Shown in pieces: positions 24,376 through 33,098 of a DNA stretch of 64,000 nucleotides; within the stretch, counting starts at the first letter, position 1; every line of letters starts with the position of its first letter. The stretch comes from an uncultured Clostridia bacterium (GTDB lineage: Bacteria > Bacillota > Clostridia > Oscillospirales > Ruminococcaceae). A program made the position numbers and the translations under genes. The notes beneath the pieces were generated by a model. It was not told where the DNA came from. It saw only the letters and a program-made list of their open reading frames with translations, and searched no databases. The DNA lies in the NCBI GenBank assembly GCA_947089135.1, contig CAMUJF010000014.1, positions 1 to 64,000 on the forward strand, given 5' to 3'.

Positions 24376-26034
24376 ATGGATATGAAAGATCTGTACAAAA
24401 AGTTTGTAACCGGAACTTTTGACGATAAAGGCATACTTACGGGATTTGAGGTACACGTTCCCGACAATTTCAACTTTGGCTACGATGTTATCGACGAAAT
24501 CGCAAAAAACGATCCCGACCGCCGCGCTATGGTCTGGGTAAACGAATCGGGCGAGGAACACATTTTTACCTATTCCGACCTTATGAAAAAATCTAATCAG
24601 GTTGCAAATATGCTGCTTGCTCACGGTGTTAAAAAGGGAGACAAGGTTATTTCGGTACTCAAAAGACACTACCAGTTCTGGTTCCTGACGATCGCGCTGT
24701 GCAAGATCGGAGCTATCCTTATCCCAGCAACAAATCAGCTTATGAAAAAGGATTACACCTACCGTTTCAAGGCTGCGGACGTTAAGTACGTTGTGGCTAC
24801 GGCTGAGGGCGAGGTGTCCGACCACATCGAGGAAGCCGTGGCGGAATACGGCGGCATTACCGAAAAATATATTGTCAGGGGGGACAGAGAGGGCTGGATA
24901 TCTTTCGACAAGGAGATCGAAAAGTACCCCGATACTCTTGACAGAATCGAAAATAATGTAAACGACGATATGCTGCTGTACTTTACAAGCGGTACAACCG
25001 GTTATCCCAAAATGGTACTGCATAATCACTACTATGCGGCCGCACATATTCAGACTGCTAAATATTGGCACAACATCAGCGGAGACACTCTGCACTTTAC
25101 CATTTCCGAATCGGGCTGGGGCAAATGTATGTGGGGCAAGATGTACGGTCAGTTCGCTTGCGCTGCGGCTATTTTTGTGTATGATTTCGACAGATTCCAT
25201 TCTGCTGATATTCTTCAGAAAATTCAGGACTACAAGATCACCTCCCTGTGCGCTCCCCCAACAATGTTCCGTATGTTCATCAAGGAGGGTATTGAAGGCT
25301 ACGATCTGTCAGGACTGAAATACTCCACAATTGCGGGAGAGGCTCTTAATCCTGAGGTCTATAACAGATGGCTGGAATACACGGGCTTGAAGCTTATGGA
25401 GGGCTTCGGTCAAACCGAAACTGTTGTTGTTGTTGCGAATATCCCCGGCATGGAACCAAAGCCGGGTTCCATGGGCAAGCCTATGCCGCTGTTTAATGTT
25501 GATATCGTAGACGAGGACGGAAACAGTCTTCCCGCGGGTGAAACAGGCGAAATAGTTATCCGCACTAAAAACAACAAGCAGATCGGCATGTTTAAGGAAT
25601 ACTATAAAAATCCCGAAGAGACCCATAACTCATGGCATGACGATATTTACCACACAGGCGATACCGCTTGGCGCGACGAGGACGGCTACTACTGGTATGT
25701 GGGACGCACCGACGATGTTATCAAGGCGTCAGGATACCGTATCGGACCCTTTGAGATAGAAAGCGTTCTTATGGAACACCCTGCCGTTCTGGAAGTCGCG
25801 GTTACAGGAGCAAAAGACCCTATCAGAGGTCAGGTTGTTAAGGCTACTATAGTCCTTACAAAAGATTATAAGGGCAAGGGAGACGAGGCTCTCGTCAAGG
25901 AACTTCAGAATTACGTCAAGAAAAACACTGCGCCGTACAAGTACCCAAGAATAGTGGAATTTGTAGACGAGCTGCCCAAGACTATCAGCGGCAAGATCAG
26001 ACGCGTTGCAATACGAGATAATGATAACAAGTAA
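24376..26034 (+). CDS. Acyl-CoA synthetase (AMP-forming), medium-chain/acetyl type
   Basis: ANL-superfamily ligase (552 residues) that activates a carboxylic acid as acyl-AMP and then acyl-CoA. Motif A3 is YFTSGTTGYPKMVLHNH; others are GEALNPEV, GFGQTETV, HTGDTAWRDEDGYYWYVGRTDDVIKASGYRIGP and the catalytic lysine in PKTISGKIRR. The cupin regulator upstream suggests control by the substrate or product. An ACGGAAAGGA ribosome site lies before the ATG. The acid cannot be defined; propionate, butyrate or aromatic acids are possible. Confidence 0.93.
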   Translation: MDMKDLYKKFVTGTFDDKGILTGFEVHVPDNFNFGYDVIDEIAKNDPDRRAMVWVNESGEEHIFTYSDLMKKSNQVANMLLAHGVKKGDKVISVLKRHYQFWFLTIALCKIGAILIPATNQLMKKDYTYRFKAADVKYVVATAEGEVSDHIEEAVAEYGGITEKYIVRGDREGWISFDKEIEKYPDTLDRIENNVNDDMLLYFTSGTTGYPKMVLHNHYYAAAHIQTAKYWHNISGDTLHFTISESGWGKCMWGKMYGQFACAAAIFVYDFDRFHSADILQKIQDYKITSLCAPPTMFRMFIKEGIEGYDLSGLKYSTIAGEALNPEVYNRWLEYTGLKLMEGFGQTETVVVVANIPGMEPKPGSMGKPMPLFNVDIVDEDGNSLPAGETGEIVIRTKNNKQIGMFKEYYKNPEETHNSWHDDIYHTGDTAWRDEDGYYWYVGRTDDVIKASGYRIGPFEIESVLMEHPAVLEVAVTGAKDPIRGQVVKATIVLTKDYKGKGDEALVKELQNYVKKNTAPYKYPRIVEFVDELPKTISGKIRRVAIRDNDNK

Positions 26035-26041
26035 GCATATC

Positions 26042-26080
26042 AAAATGTCCGGCTATGGGATTTCTATAGCCGGACATTTT
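26042..26080 (+). terminator. Terminator after the acyl-CoA synthetase gene
   Basis: Fifteen-base arms AAAATGTCCGGCTAT and ATAGCCGGACATTTT around a nine-base loop. Confidence 0.88.
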
Positions 26081-26284
26081 ACAATATGCATTGGTTAAAA
26101 GCTTGCCGTACGCATTGACATTGCCGAGCATTTGTGATAAAATTTAAATGTATGATATATGGACGAAAGCATTGTTTGAGTTCAACGTACCGAATATGCA
26201 AAACACCGTTAATATAACCGCAGCGGACATTTTTGAACCGCGGCTGAAATAGGAACTAAAAATCCGAAAGGAAGTCTGAAACGT

Positions 26285-27199
26285 ATGAATACCGTTTTTT
26301 TCAAGCGTATCGCTTTTACTGCCGCGATCTTATCGGCGGTTTATTTTTCGAGTTGTCACAAGGTTGAGGAAACAGCAGTGACCGAAACGCTGCCTCCGCC
26401 GACTGCTATGACAACTTCCGAAGCTGTACCGGCCATGGCAACCGTTACAGAAACTGAGACAGAGTCCGAAACGACGACGGAAACAGAGACGGAAGCCGCT
26501 CCGAGAGTTATCGTTCCAAAGCTTGAATGGAACAGTCTTGACTGGAACAGGGAATTTATGGAGAACACTCTTTTTGTAGGTGACTCTGTATGCCGAGCTC
26601 TTTATGTGTACAACGATCTGCTCACCACAAAGCAGGTAGCGGCCACGGGCGGAGGCGCGGCGCGGAACATTTACGACTATACATTCAAAATGGAGGATAA
26701 CGAGTTTACCCTGCGAGAGGCGGCGGAATACTACAAGCCGAAGGTGTTTTTCCTTTGGATGGGCATAAACGACATCAATATGACCGAAAAGGACGTTTAC
26801 GCAAACAATCTTAAAGCTATTGCAGAGGATATGCTGTCTATTTCACCGGAAAGCAAGGTAGTGATACTCAGCATGAGTCCCACGGCAGATTACCACGAAT
26901 GGAACGCAAACGAGCGTATGCGCGAATACAATGCGGCGGCAAAGGAAATGTGTGAAGCTATTGAGGGAGAGGAAATTTACTATCTTGATATTCAGGACAT
27001 TCTCTCAGACGAGGACGGCTATCTGCTTCCCGAATGCGACAGCGGCGACGGTATGCATTTGTCGCAAATGGCGTATACGCGTCTGCTGAGCTACATAACG
27101 GTCGCAATGGACGAAGCTGCTCCTGCGGAAACACAGCAGTCGGATACGGCTTCGGAGGTATCCTCCGACATAACAGACACGGAGCAGGCTGCCGGGTAA
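26285..27199 (+). CDS. SGNH/GDSL hydrolase lipoprotein
   Basis: Exported esterase-like protein (304 residues). A signal peptide with lipobox YFSSC (Cys at about residue 24) is followed by a Thr/Glu-rich linker to about residue 75. The SGNH hydrolase domain has block I VGDSVCRAL (Ser nucleophile), a Gly in block II (TGGGA), block III MGINDIN and block V DGMHLSQMAY (catalytic Asp-x-x-His). The C-terminus is again acidic and polar. It probably removes acetyl groups from cell-wall or plant polysaccharides at the surface. A second SGNH lipoprotein follows 42 bases later, so the two may be co-transcribed. Confidence 0.88.
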   Translation: MNTVFFKRIAFTAAILSAVYFSSCHKVEETAVTETLPPPTAMTTSEAVPAMATVTETETESETTTETETEAAPRVIVPKLEWNSLDWNREFMENTLFVGDSVCRALYVYNDLLTTKQVAATGGGAARNIYDYTFKMEDNEFTLREAAEYYKPKVFFLWMGINDINMTEKDVYANNLKAIAEDMLSISPESKVVILSMSPTADYHEWNANERMREYNAAAKEMCEAIEGEEIYYLDIQDILSDEDGYLLPECDSGDGMHLSQMAYTRLLSYITVAMDEAAPAETQQSDTASEVSSDITDTEQAAG

Positions 27200-27241
27200 A
27201 ACACTATATATTGAAAGCTACAGCCTTTTTGGAGGTTATTA

Positions 27242-28732
27242 ATGCATATTTGGGACGGAAAAAAAATTTGTCTTGGACTTACGGCGGCGCTTCTTACTGC
27301 GTCGTCGGCGCTTTTTGTTTCCTGTCGTAAGATAGATGAAGAAGCGCCGGAACAGATCTACTACATAGAAGCTTCGGAACGCTTTTATATTACCGAGGAA
27401 ATTTCCGAAACGGAATCGGAATTTCGGACGGAAACATCTGCAACCGATACGGAAACAGAGGAAACAAGCGATACGGAAGAATCCGCAGCGGAAACAGAAT
27501 CAGATACGGAAACCGAAACCGAAGCTGAAACGGAATCGGAAACCGAGACTGAAACTGAGACCGAGACTAAAACGGAATCCGAAACTGAGACTACAACCGA
27601 GGAAATTACGACTGAAACCGAACCCGCGACGGAGATCGTTACCGAGACTCTGCCAATTACGGAGGAGTCTGTAAAAGATACTCAGCCTGTTCAGGCGGCT
27701 CTTTTTGAAGCGGCTTACCCTGCCGAAAGCAATTACGTCAAGCCTCTCGGAAGAACATTTATGAGGGACGGAGCACGCATTCTCTCCCACACCTGTTCGG
27801 GAGTTGAATTTGCTTTCAGAGGAACGTCTGCGGATATTACCTTAACGAGCAACTGCAAGACCTCAAAAGCTCGGGCGGCATTCTATGTTGACGGAGAGCT
27901 TGTGAAAGATACCATGCTCAACAGCAAGGAGGAAACGTTCAGGATATTTGAAAGCGACGAACCAAAAAACTGCATAATTTCCGTTGTAAAGCTTTCTGAG
28001 GCGGCTTACTCCAATATCGGCGTGAAAAGCATAAATGTTACTTCTGAGTACGGTATAATCCCCACGCCGGCAAGGAAGCATAAAATAGAGTTTATCGGGG
28101 ACAGCATTACCTGCGGTTACGGTATAGACGCCGCAGACCAGTACGAAGCATTTGCAACCACAAACGAAAACGGCGAAAAGACATACGCCGCACTTGTGGG
28201 AAAACATTTTAAGGCGGATTACAACATTATTTCATGGAGCGGTATCGGGGTGTATTCCTCCTATACCGAATCCTCAAAGCCCAATCAAAGCTTTCTGCTG
28301 CCGCCTATTTACGGCAAGACTGCCCCAAATGAGCTTTCCAACGATATGTGGGATTTTACCCAATGGCAGCCCGATCTAGTGGTTATCAATCTGGGTACGA
28401 ACGACAATACATGGACGAAAGGTATTCAGGACCGCGCCGACATTTTCGGAGAAGCGTACTATAAGTTCATCGAGCAGGTACGTGAATCCAATCCCAACGC
28501 CTATATAATATGTTCCCTCGGAGTAATGGGCAGCAAGCTGCTTCCCGAAATAAAGGAGCAGGTGGCGCTGTACTCGGCTAATACCGGCGACTACAAGATA
28601 ACCACATTTGAGTTCGACTACCGGGACGGCGTAAACGACGGCTTCGGAGCCGGTTTCCACCCAAGCGCGGTAACTCATCAAAAAATGGCAGATAAGCTCA
28701 TACCGTTTATTTCAGAGCTTCTCGGTTGGTGA
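27242..28732 (+). CDS. CE2-like acetyl-xylan esterase lipoprotein
   Basis: Protein of 496 residues: signal peptide with lipobox LFVSC, a very long Thr/Glu repeat linker (about residues 56-140), then a two-domain CE2-type esterase. The N-terminal jelly-roll (about 155-270) runs from KPLGRTFMRDGARILSHTCSG through a FYVDGE strand. The SGNH domain has IEFIGDSITCGYG (Ser), NLGTNDNTW and GFHPSAVTHQKMA (His). CE2 enzymes deacetylate xylan and glucomannan and often also bind cellulose. A TTTTGGAGG site precedes the ATG. The surface anchor and linker suggest a stalked enzyme. The GH130 phosphorylase elsewhere in the window fits use of acetylated mannans. Confidence 0.88.
   Translation: MHIWDGKKICLGLTAALLTASSALFVSCRKIDEEAPEQIYYIEASERFYITEEISETESEFRTETSATDTETEETSDTEESAAETESDTETETEAETESETETETETETKTESETETTTEEITTETEPATEIVTETLPITEESVKDTQPVQAALFEAAYPAESNYVKPLGRTFMRDGARILSHTCSGVEFAFRGTSADITLTSNCKTSKARAAFYVDGELVKDTMLNSKEETFRIFESDEPKNCIISVVKLSEAAYSNIGVKSINVTSEYGIIPTPARKHKIEFIGDSITCGYGIDAADQYEAFATTNENGEKTYAALVGKHFKADYNIISWSGIGVYSSYTESSKPNQSFLLPPIYGKTAPNELSNDMWDFTQWQPDLVVINLGTNDNTWTKGIQDRADIFGEAYYKFIEQVRESNPNAYIICSLGVMGSKLLPEIKEQVALYSANTGDYKITTFEFDYRDGVNDGFGAGFHPSAVTHQKMADKLIPFISELLGW
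27407..27668 (+). repeat. In-frame Thr-Glu repeat tract
   Basis: Degenerate six-base repeat (variants of GAAACC, GAGACT, ACGGAA) encoding a Thr-Glu dipeptide tract in the esterase linker. It keeps frame and uses synonymous codons, so it is selected as a protein linker and not an array of noncoding repeats. Confidence 0.85.
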
Positions 28733-28823
28733 ATAAGATATGAACCAAATTTATATACAAATCTGCTTTGTTGAAAATATACAAAAAGAGTCAATATTAT
28801 TCAGCAAGGAAATTTATATAAAA

Positions 28824-28841
28824 TTGTGGACTTTTTAACAA
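28824..28841 (+). promoter_or_regulatory. Rex-like operator upstream of fucO
   Basis: TTGTGGA-CTTT-TTAACAA fits the Rex pattern: the right half-site is perfect, the left has two mismatches. A likely -10 (TATACT, 28850-28855) follows, so the site would overlap the -35 region. Confidence 0.5.
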
Positions 28842-28864
28842 AAATATTGTATACTATATACATA

Positions 28865-28901
28865 AAAGCGCGGCTTCGGAAATATTCGTACTCCGCGCTT
28901 T
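28865..28901 (+). repeat. Nine-base hairpin in the fucO leader
   Basis: AAAGCGCGG and CCGCGCTTT form a perfect stem with a 19-base loop just after the presumed promoter. A CTT-rich stretch follows, but no clear T tract. It may be an attenuator or an mRNA-stabilising 5' hairpin. Confidence 0.5.
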
Positions 28902-29012
28902 CTTATACGGATCTGCGATCAAGCAGACCTCTGTCTGAACTTTTATCACGGATCGGTATTATGACGTCACGCTTCGGACAAACAATACTAAATAAAAAAG
29001 GAGCAGATTAAA

Positions 29013-30158
29013 ATGAACAGGTTTATTCTCAACGAAACTTCTTACCATGGAGCAGGAGCTGTCGCCGCTATCAAGGACGAAGCCGCCGGCAGAGGCTTTA
29101 AAAAGGCTTTGGTTTGTTCCGACCCCGATCTTATTAAATTCGGCGTTACCAAAAAGATTACCGATATCCTTGACGGAGCGGGTCTTGCTTATGACATTTT
29201 TTCCGAGATCAAGCCGAATCCCACCATTGAAAACGTCCAGGCCGGAGTAGCTGCTTTCAAGGCTGCGGGCGCGGACTACATAATCGCTATCGGCGGAGGT
29301 TCCTCCATGGACACTGCCAAGGCTGTGGGAATCATTATCAACAACCCCGATTTTGCCGATGTAAGAAGCCTTGAAGGCGTTGCCGACACCAAAAACAAAT
29401 GCGTGCCTATTTTTGCGGTACCGACAACAGCCGGAACTGCCGCAGAGGTAACGATAAACTATGTTATCACTGACGCTGAAAAGAACCGCAAAATGGTCTG
29501 CGTTGACCCCCATGACATTCCTGTTGTTGCATTCATTGATCCCGACATGATGGAAACAATGCCCAAGAGTCTTACTGCCGCTACAGGCATGGACGCTCTC
29601 ACACACGCTATTGAAGGCTACATAACTCTCGGAGCATGGGAGCTTTCGGATATGTTCCACCTCAAGGCAATAGAAATTATTTCCAGAAGTCTCCGCGGAG
29701 CTGTTGCAAACACCAAGGAAGGCAGACTGGATATGGCTCTCGGTCAGTATGTTGCAGGCATGGGCTTCTCCAATGTTGGACTGGGCATAGTTCACTCCAT
29801 GGCTCACCCTCTTGGTGCGCTGTATGATACTCCCCACGGAGTTGCAAACGCTATTATCCTGCCTACCGTTATGGAGTACAACGCTCCCGCAACAGGCGAG
29901 AAATACCGCGAGATCGCTCGCGCTATGGGAGTAAAGGGCGTTGACGATATGTCTCAGGAGGAATACCGCAAAGCTGCAATTGACGCAGTTAAGCAGCTTT
30001 CGCAGGACGTTGGAATCCCCGCGAACCTGAAAGACATTGTTAAAACCGAGGATATCCCATTCCTTGCGCAGTCCGCATACGACGACGCATGCCGTCCCGG
30101 AAACCCAAGAGATACTTCCGTTGAAGAGATCACGGAGCTTTACAAATCACTTCTGTAA
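29013..30158 (+). CDS. fucO: Lactaldehyde reductase / 1,2-propanediol dehydrogenase
   Basis: Group III iron-dependent dehydrogenase (381 residues) very close in motif order to E. coli FucO, which reduces lactaldehyde to 1,2-propanediol with NADH. Shared segments include NRFILNET, NPTIENVQAG, AIGGGSSMDTAKA, ADVRSLEGV, PTTAGTAAEVTINYVITD, VCVDPHDIP, ATGMDALTHAIEGYIT (metal ligands Asp and His), ALGQYVAGMGFSNVGLG, HSMAHPLGALYDTPHGVANA and DDACRPGNPRDTSVEE. An AAAGGAGC site precedes the ATG. It stands alone with its own leader hairpin, Rex-like site and terminator. No fucose or rhamnose genes are nearby, so general ethanol or propanediol formation is also possible. Confidence 0.9.
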   Translation: MNRFILNETSYHGAGAVAAIKDEAAGRGFKKALVCSDPDLIKFGVTKKITDILDGAGLAYDIFSEIKPNPTIENVQAGVAAFKAAGADYIIAIGGGSSMDTAKAVGIIINNPDFADVRSLEGVADTKNKCVPIFAVPTTAGTAAEVTINYVITDAEKNRKMVCVDPHDIPVVAFIDPDMMETMPKSLTAATGMDALTHAIEGYITLGAWELSDMFHLKAIEIISRSLRGAVANTKEGRLDMALGQYVAGMGFSNVGLGIVHSMAHPLGALYDTPHGVANAIILPTVMEYNAPATGEKYREIARAMGVKGVDDMSQEEYRKAAIDAVKQLSQDVGIPANLKDIVKTEDIPFLAQSAYDDACRPGNPRDTSVEEITELYKSLL

Positions 30159-30170
30159 AATATAATATCT

Positions 30171-30239
30171 ACGCCGTCCGAAAGCGTGCAGCGTTATGTA
30201 CCATATAAAGCCTGCCCTGCTGTCGGACGGCGTTTTTTA
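30171..30239 (+). terminator. Terminator after fucO
   Basis: Eleven-base arms ACGCCGTCCGA (30171-30181) and TCGGACGGCGT (30223-30233), followed by TTTTT. The 41-base loop is unusually long for a terminator. Confidence 0.75.
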
Positions 30240-30505
30240 CAGGAGAAGTAAGGGCGCGTTTATAATATATTTACAGCAGTAATTTGTGAAAAAAACATAC
30301 AACAATAATACATATTGCTGCTGACTTTATAAAATTTATTCTAATTTTAATATATTATTCACAAATAAAACGGTAAAAAAATATATAATTATAATGTATA
30401 GGATTTGAACTTTGTTTTAATATTTCCTGTGATATATGATATTATAAATACATAATTGTACGATAGGAGGGTTTGCCGCGTTATCCGCCGCGGCAAAGAG
30501 GTGAA
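30240..30505 (+). promoter_or_regulatory. AT-rich promoter region of the flavodoxin-domain gene
   Basis: No gene is seen. The best promoter candidate is TTGTTT (30412-30417), a 17-base spacer and TATGAT (30435-30440). The downstream leader contains TAGGAGG near 30465 and CCGCGTTATCCGCCGCGG, a short hairpin just before the GAGGTG ribosome site. Confidence 0.45.
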
Positions 30506-33046
30506 ATGAAAAAGATTGCTGTTGTGTATTCATCAAAATCAGGACATACTAAACAATACGCCGACTGGCTCAAGGAAGAGATCGACGATATTGATATTAT
30601 TCCCGCAGCGACTTTCAGTCCGTCCCAGACTATGGCGTATAAGCTGATTATTTTTGCATGCGGAGTTTACGGCGACAAGCTCTCTATAATGGATTTTATA
30701 AAGAAAAATATTACCGCAATGGCTCCGCAAAAAACGATGATAATGGCGGTAAGCTGGTACACCAACGATTCCGAGGACGCTAAAAAGAAGCTTATAGAAG
30801 AAAATTATCCCGAACAATTTAAAAATACTGTCCCGATTTTCGTTCTGAACAGCGGTATTAACAAGAAGTCGCTTTCCGCAATGGATAAAATGAAGCTTAC
30901 GGCAGCGCAGGTAATGATTGATAAAAAGGACGGCAGAAGCTCCGACGATATCAACGCGCTGGCAATTATAAAGGGATACTCGGATCAGACCTCAAAGGAT
31001 AACCTTGCCTCAATAAAACAGGCTATAGATGTGTTCTTCAATCCGACAAAAGCGTCGGCTAATGCAGTTTCAGCGGAGCGGCCGATCAAACCTGAGGCGG
31101 CAGCGCCTGCTCCGGCGGCAAAACCCGCACCCGAACCTGCTCCGAAACCGGCTTCTGCTCCTAAACCAATGGATGTATCGGAAATGAAAAGCGATGCAGA
31201 CGCGCTCAGTTCGCTGGAGAACGCTTTCAAAGCCCTTAAAACTCCGAAAGCTTCCGAGCCTAAGCCCTCCGTGACTGCTTCGGAATCGCAATCCAAGCCG
31301 GAGTCCAAACCCGCACCTGTTCCTCCGCCGCAGCCTAAACCGGATCCAAAGCTTGAACTTAAATCTGCACCGGCTCCGCAGCCTAAGCCAAAGCCTAAGG
31401 TTGACCCCGTTAAAGCTTCTGTTGCTTCTTCCGTAAAGGACGCTATCGCTGCCCTGAGCAGCGGTGAAATGATTACAAACTACTCCCCTGCTCCGACATT
31501 TGAAATTGATAATGCTGATTCCGATACATATTCGGAGGCTGTTGCTGACAGTATTATGCTTATTAATCAAACAATTTCCGCTTCCAAACCTGCAGAACCT
31601 GCTGCTCCGAAGCCTATTCAGCAGGACGTTAAACCCGCAGAACCTGCTACTCCGAAGCCTGTTCAGCAGGACGTTAAACCCGTAGAACCTGCTGCTCCGA
31701 AGCCTGTTCAGCAGGACGTTAAACCCGTAGAACCTGCTGCTCCGAAGCCTGTTCAGCAGGACGTTAAACCCGCAGAACCAGTTGCCCCGAAGCCTGTTCA
31801 GCAGGACGTTAAACCCGTAGAACCTGCTGCTCCGAAGCCTATTCAGCAGGACATTAAGGCTGAACGATCCGTTGAAGCACCTCAACAGCCTGCACAGCGC
31901 AAGAACAGCTATATGGAGTTATTTGCAAAGCGCAGACGGCGTACAGAAGAAGCTTCTGAATCATCTGTCTCTTCTGCTCCCGGCGCTCCTGTTGTTGATG
32001 CAGCTCCTTCCGAGACAAAATCAGTTCCTGAAAAAGCGCCTGCAGCTCCGACAAATCAGGCTGCCGCTGCTGTTTCCTCTATTCCTGTACCTCAGACAGT
32101 AAAGCAAACGGCAGCTCCTCAGGCTGCAAAACCTGTTTCTCCTGTATCTTCAACAGCTGCCGCAAAACCTGCTTCACCAAAGCCTATTGTACAAACCTCT
32201 GCCCCGAAGGCAGCTATACAATCACCTGTAAGACCTGCGGCTAAGCCTGCTGCTCCATCAGCTCCGGGAAAATCAAACAACGCCGTTATTGACTTCGATT
32301 TTATCATGGACGACGGTCCGGTACCTACTATTGAAATTCCAAAGCCAGAACCGATTCCCGCATCTTCAGCTCCGAATACAGATTTGGACGTTTACGACTT
32401 TATTTCCGAGGACGATTCAAAACCCGCGGTAAGCAGCAGAGCTATGAATGCCGTTCAGGACCTTGCAAAAGCTAAGGCTGAAGCAGAAAAGGAAAAACTT
32501 AAAGCCGCTGCAAAAACGGAAGTAAACAACGATATCTTGGAAAAAATGAAGCGTGATATTGAAGCCCTTGCCGAAGAAAGCGAGCATGAGATCGAAGTTG
32601 TATCGCCAGCTTCTTCCGAAAGCATATCAGATGAGGACGAAGAACTTGAAGGCTTCACATTCTCTAACGACATTGATTACGATCTCGAATCTGAATTTGC
32701 TGAACCTGCGGACATGACTTACCAGAAAAAAGTTCGTGAAAAGGAATCCAAAACAAATCTGGATATCAGAAAGCTTCAAGAGGAAATCAACGCTTCTATT
32801 GAACAAAATAAAGCTACCAAAGAAAAAATGGAACAGCGTTACGGCAAAAGAGAAAAAGAGGAATACCATAATCCGTTTGCCGTTCAGTTTGAGGAAGACG
32901 AAAGCAAGAGCAAAAAGAAAAAGAAGACTGTTGAGGTCAAGCGTCTTGCCGACCCGATCGACCCCGATATTTTCTTCAGCAAGGCTGGCAAGGATTATGA
33001 TTCTACGCCCGGAGCAATGCCTGAGATCAAGTTCAGAAACAGATAA
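30506..33046 (+). CDS. Flavodoxin-domain protein with long Pro/Ala/Lys repeat region
   Basis: Large three-part protein (about 846 residues) without signal peptide. Residues 1-180 form a flavodoxin-like domain starting MKKIAVVYSSKSGHTKQYADWL, where the SSKSGHT loop is the FMN phosphate-binding site. Residues about 190-590 are Pro/Ala/Lys-rich and include six exact 15-residue repeats with the core PKPVQQDVKP. The last 230 residues are charged and partly coiled coil (ALAKAKAEAEKEKLKAAAK, EEINASIEQNKATKEKMEQRYGKREKEEYHNPF). The start is the ATG at 30506 behind GAGGTG. The combination suggests a redox module tethered to a scaffold or to the cell envelope; the partner is unknown. A terminator follows. 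Confidence 0.75.
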   Translation: MKKIAVVYSSKSGHTKQYADWLKEEIDDIDIIPAATFSPSQTMAYKLIIFACGVYGDKLSIMDFIKKNITAMAPQKTMIMAVSWYTNDSEDAKKKLIEENYPEQFKNTVPIFVLNSGINKKSLSAMDKMKLTAAQVMIDKKDGRSSDDINALAIIKGYSDQTSKDNLASIKQAIDVFFNPTKASANAVSAERPIKPEAAAPAPAAKPAPEPAPKPASAPKPMDVSEMKSDADALSSLENAFKALKTPKASEPKPSVTASESQSKPESKPAPVPPPQPKPDPKLELKSAPAPQPKPKPKVDPVKASVASSVKDAIAALSSGEMITNYSPAPTFEIDNADSDTYSEAVADSIMLINQTISASKPAEPAAPKPIQQDVKPAEPATPKPVQQDVKPVEPAAPKPVQQDVKPVEPAAPKPVQQDVKPAEPVAPKPVQQDVKPVEPAAPKPIQQDIKAERSVEAPQQPAQRKNSYMELFAKRRRRTEEASESSVSSAPGAPVVDAAPSETKSVPEKAPAAPTNQAAAAVSSIPVPQTVKQTAAPQAAKPVSPVSSTAAAKPASPKPIVQTSAPKAAIQSPVRPAAKPAAPSAPGKSNNAVIDFDFIMDDGPVPTIEIPKPEPIPASSAPNTDLDVYDFISEDDSKPAVSSRAMNAVQDLAKAKAEAEKEKLKAAAKTEVNNDILEKMKRDIEALAEESEHEIEVVSPASSESISDEDEELEGFTFSNDIDYDLESEFAEPADMTYQKKVREKESKTNLDIRKLQEEINASIEQNKATKEKMEQRYGKREKEEYHNPFAVQFEEDESKSKKKKKTVEVKRLADPIDPDIFFSKAGKDYDSTPGAMPEIKFRNR
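31592..31862 (+). repeat. Six tandem 45-base coding repeats
   Basis: CAGCAGGAC recurs at 31619, 31664, 31709, 31754, 31799 and 31844, exactly 45 bases apart. Units are nearly identical at DNA level, including third positions, so the expansion is recent and probably still variable in copy number between strains. They encode the 15-residue PKPVQQDVKPVEPAA unit. Confidence 0.9.
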
Positions 33047-33053
33047 TATTTAT

Positions 33054-33089
33054 AAAAACAGCCCGAGAATTCATCTCAGGCTGTTTTTT
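33054..33089 (+). terminator. Terminator after the flavodoxin-domain gene
   Basis: ACAGCC (33058-33063) pairs with GGCTGT (33079-33084), with inner GAGA/TCTC pairs, followed by T6. Confidence 0.8.
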
Positions 33090-33098
33090 GAAGTAAAG

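Noticed and set aside
24370..25200. Minus-strand frame of about 276 codons opposite the acyl-CoA synthetase
   Set aside because: It is a shadow of a clear, motif-complete gene on the other strand, with no family-like sequence.
27407..27668. Possible noncoding satellite repeat
   Set aside because: The six-base repeats keep frame and encode Thr-Glu within a lipoprotein linker.
28959..29837. Minus-strand frame opposite fucO
   Set aside because: No promoter or ribosome site, and the composition is that of an antisense frame of fucO.
31592..31862. Possible CRISPR array because of regular 45-base repeats
   Set aside because: Units are contiguous without variable spacers and stay in frame as protein repeats.
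31070..31885. Long minus-strand open frame opposite the proline-repeat region
   Set aside because: It is the mirror of the 45-base repeats, gives a repetitive Arg/Leu/Asn-rich product and has no ribosome site.
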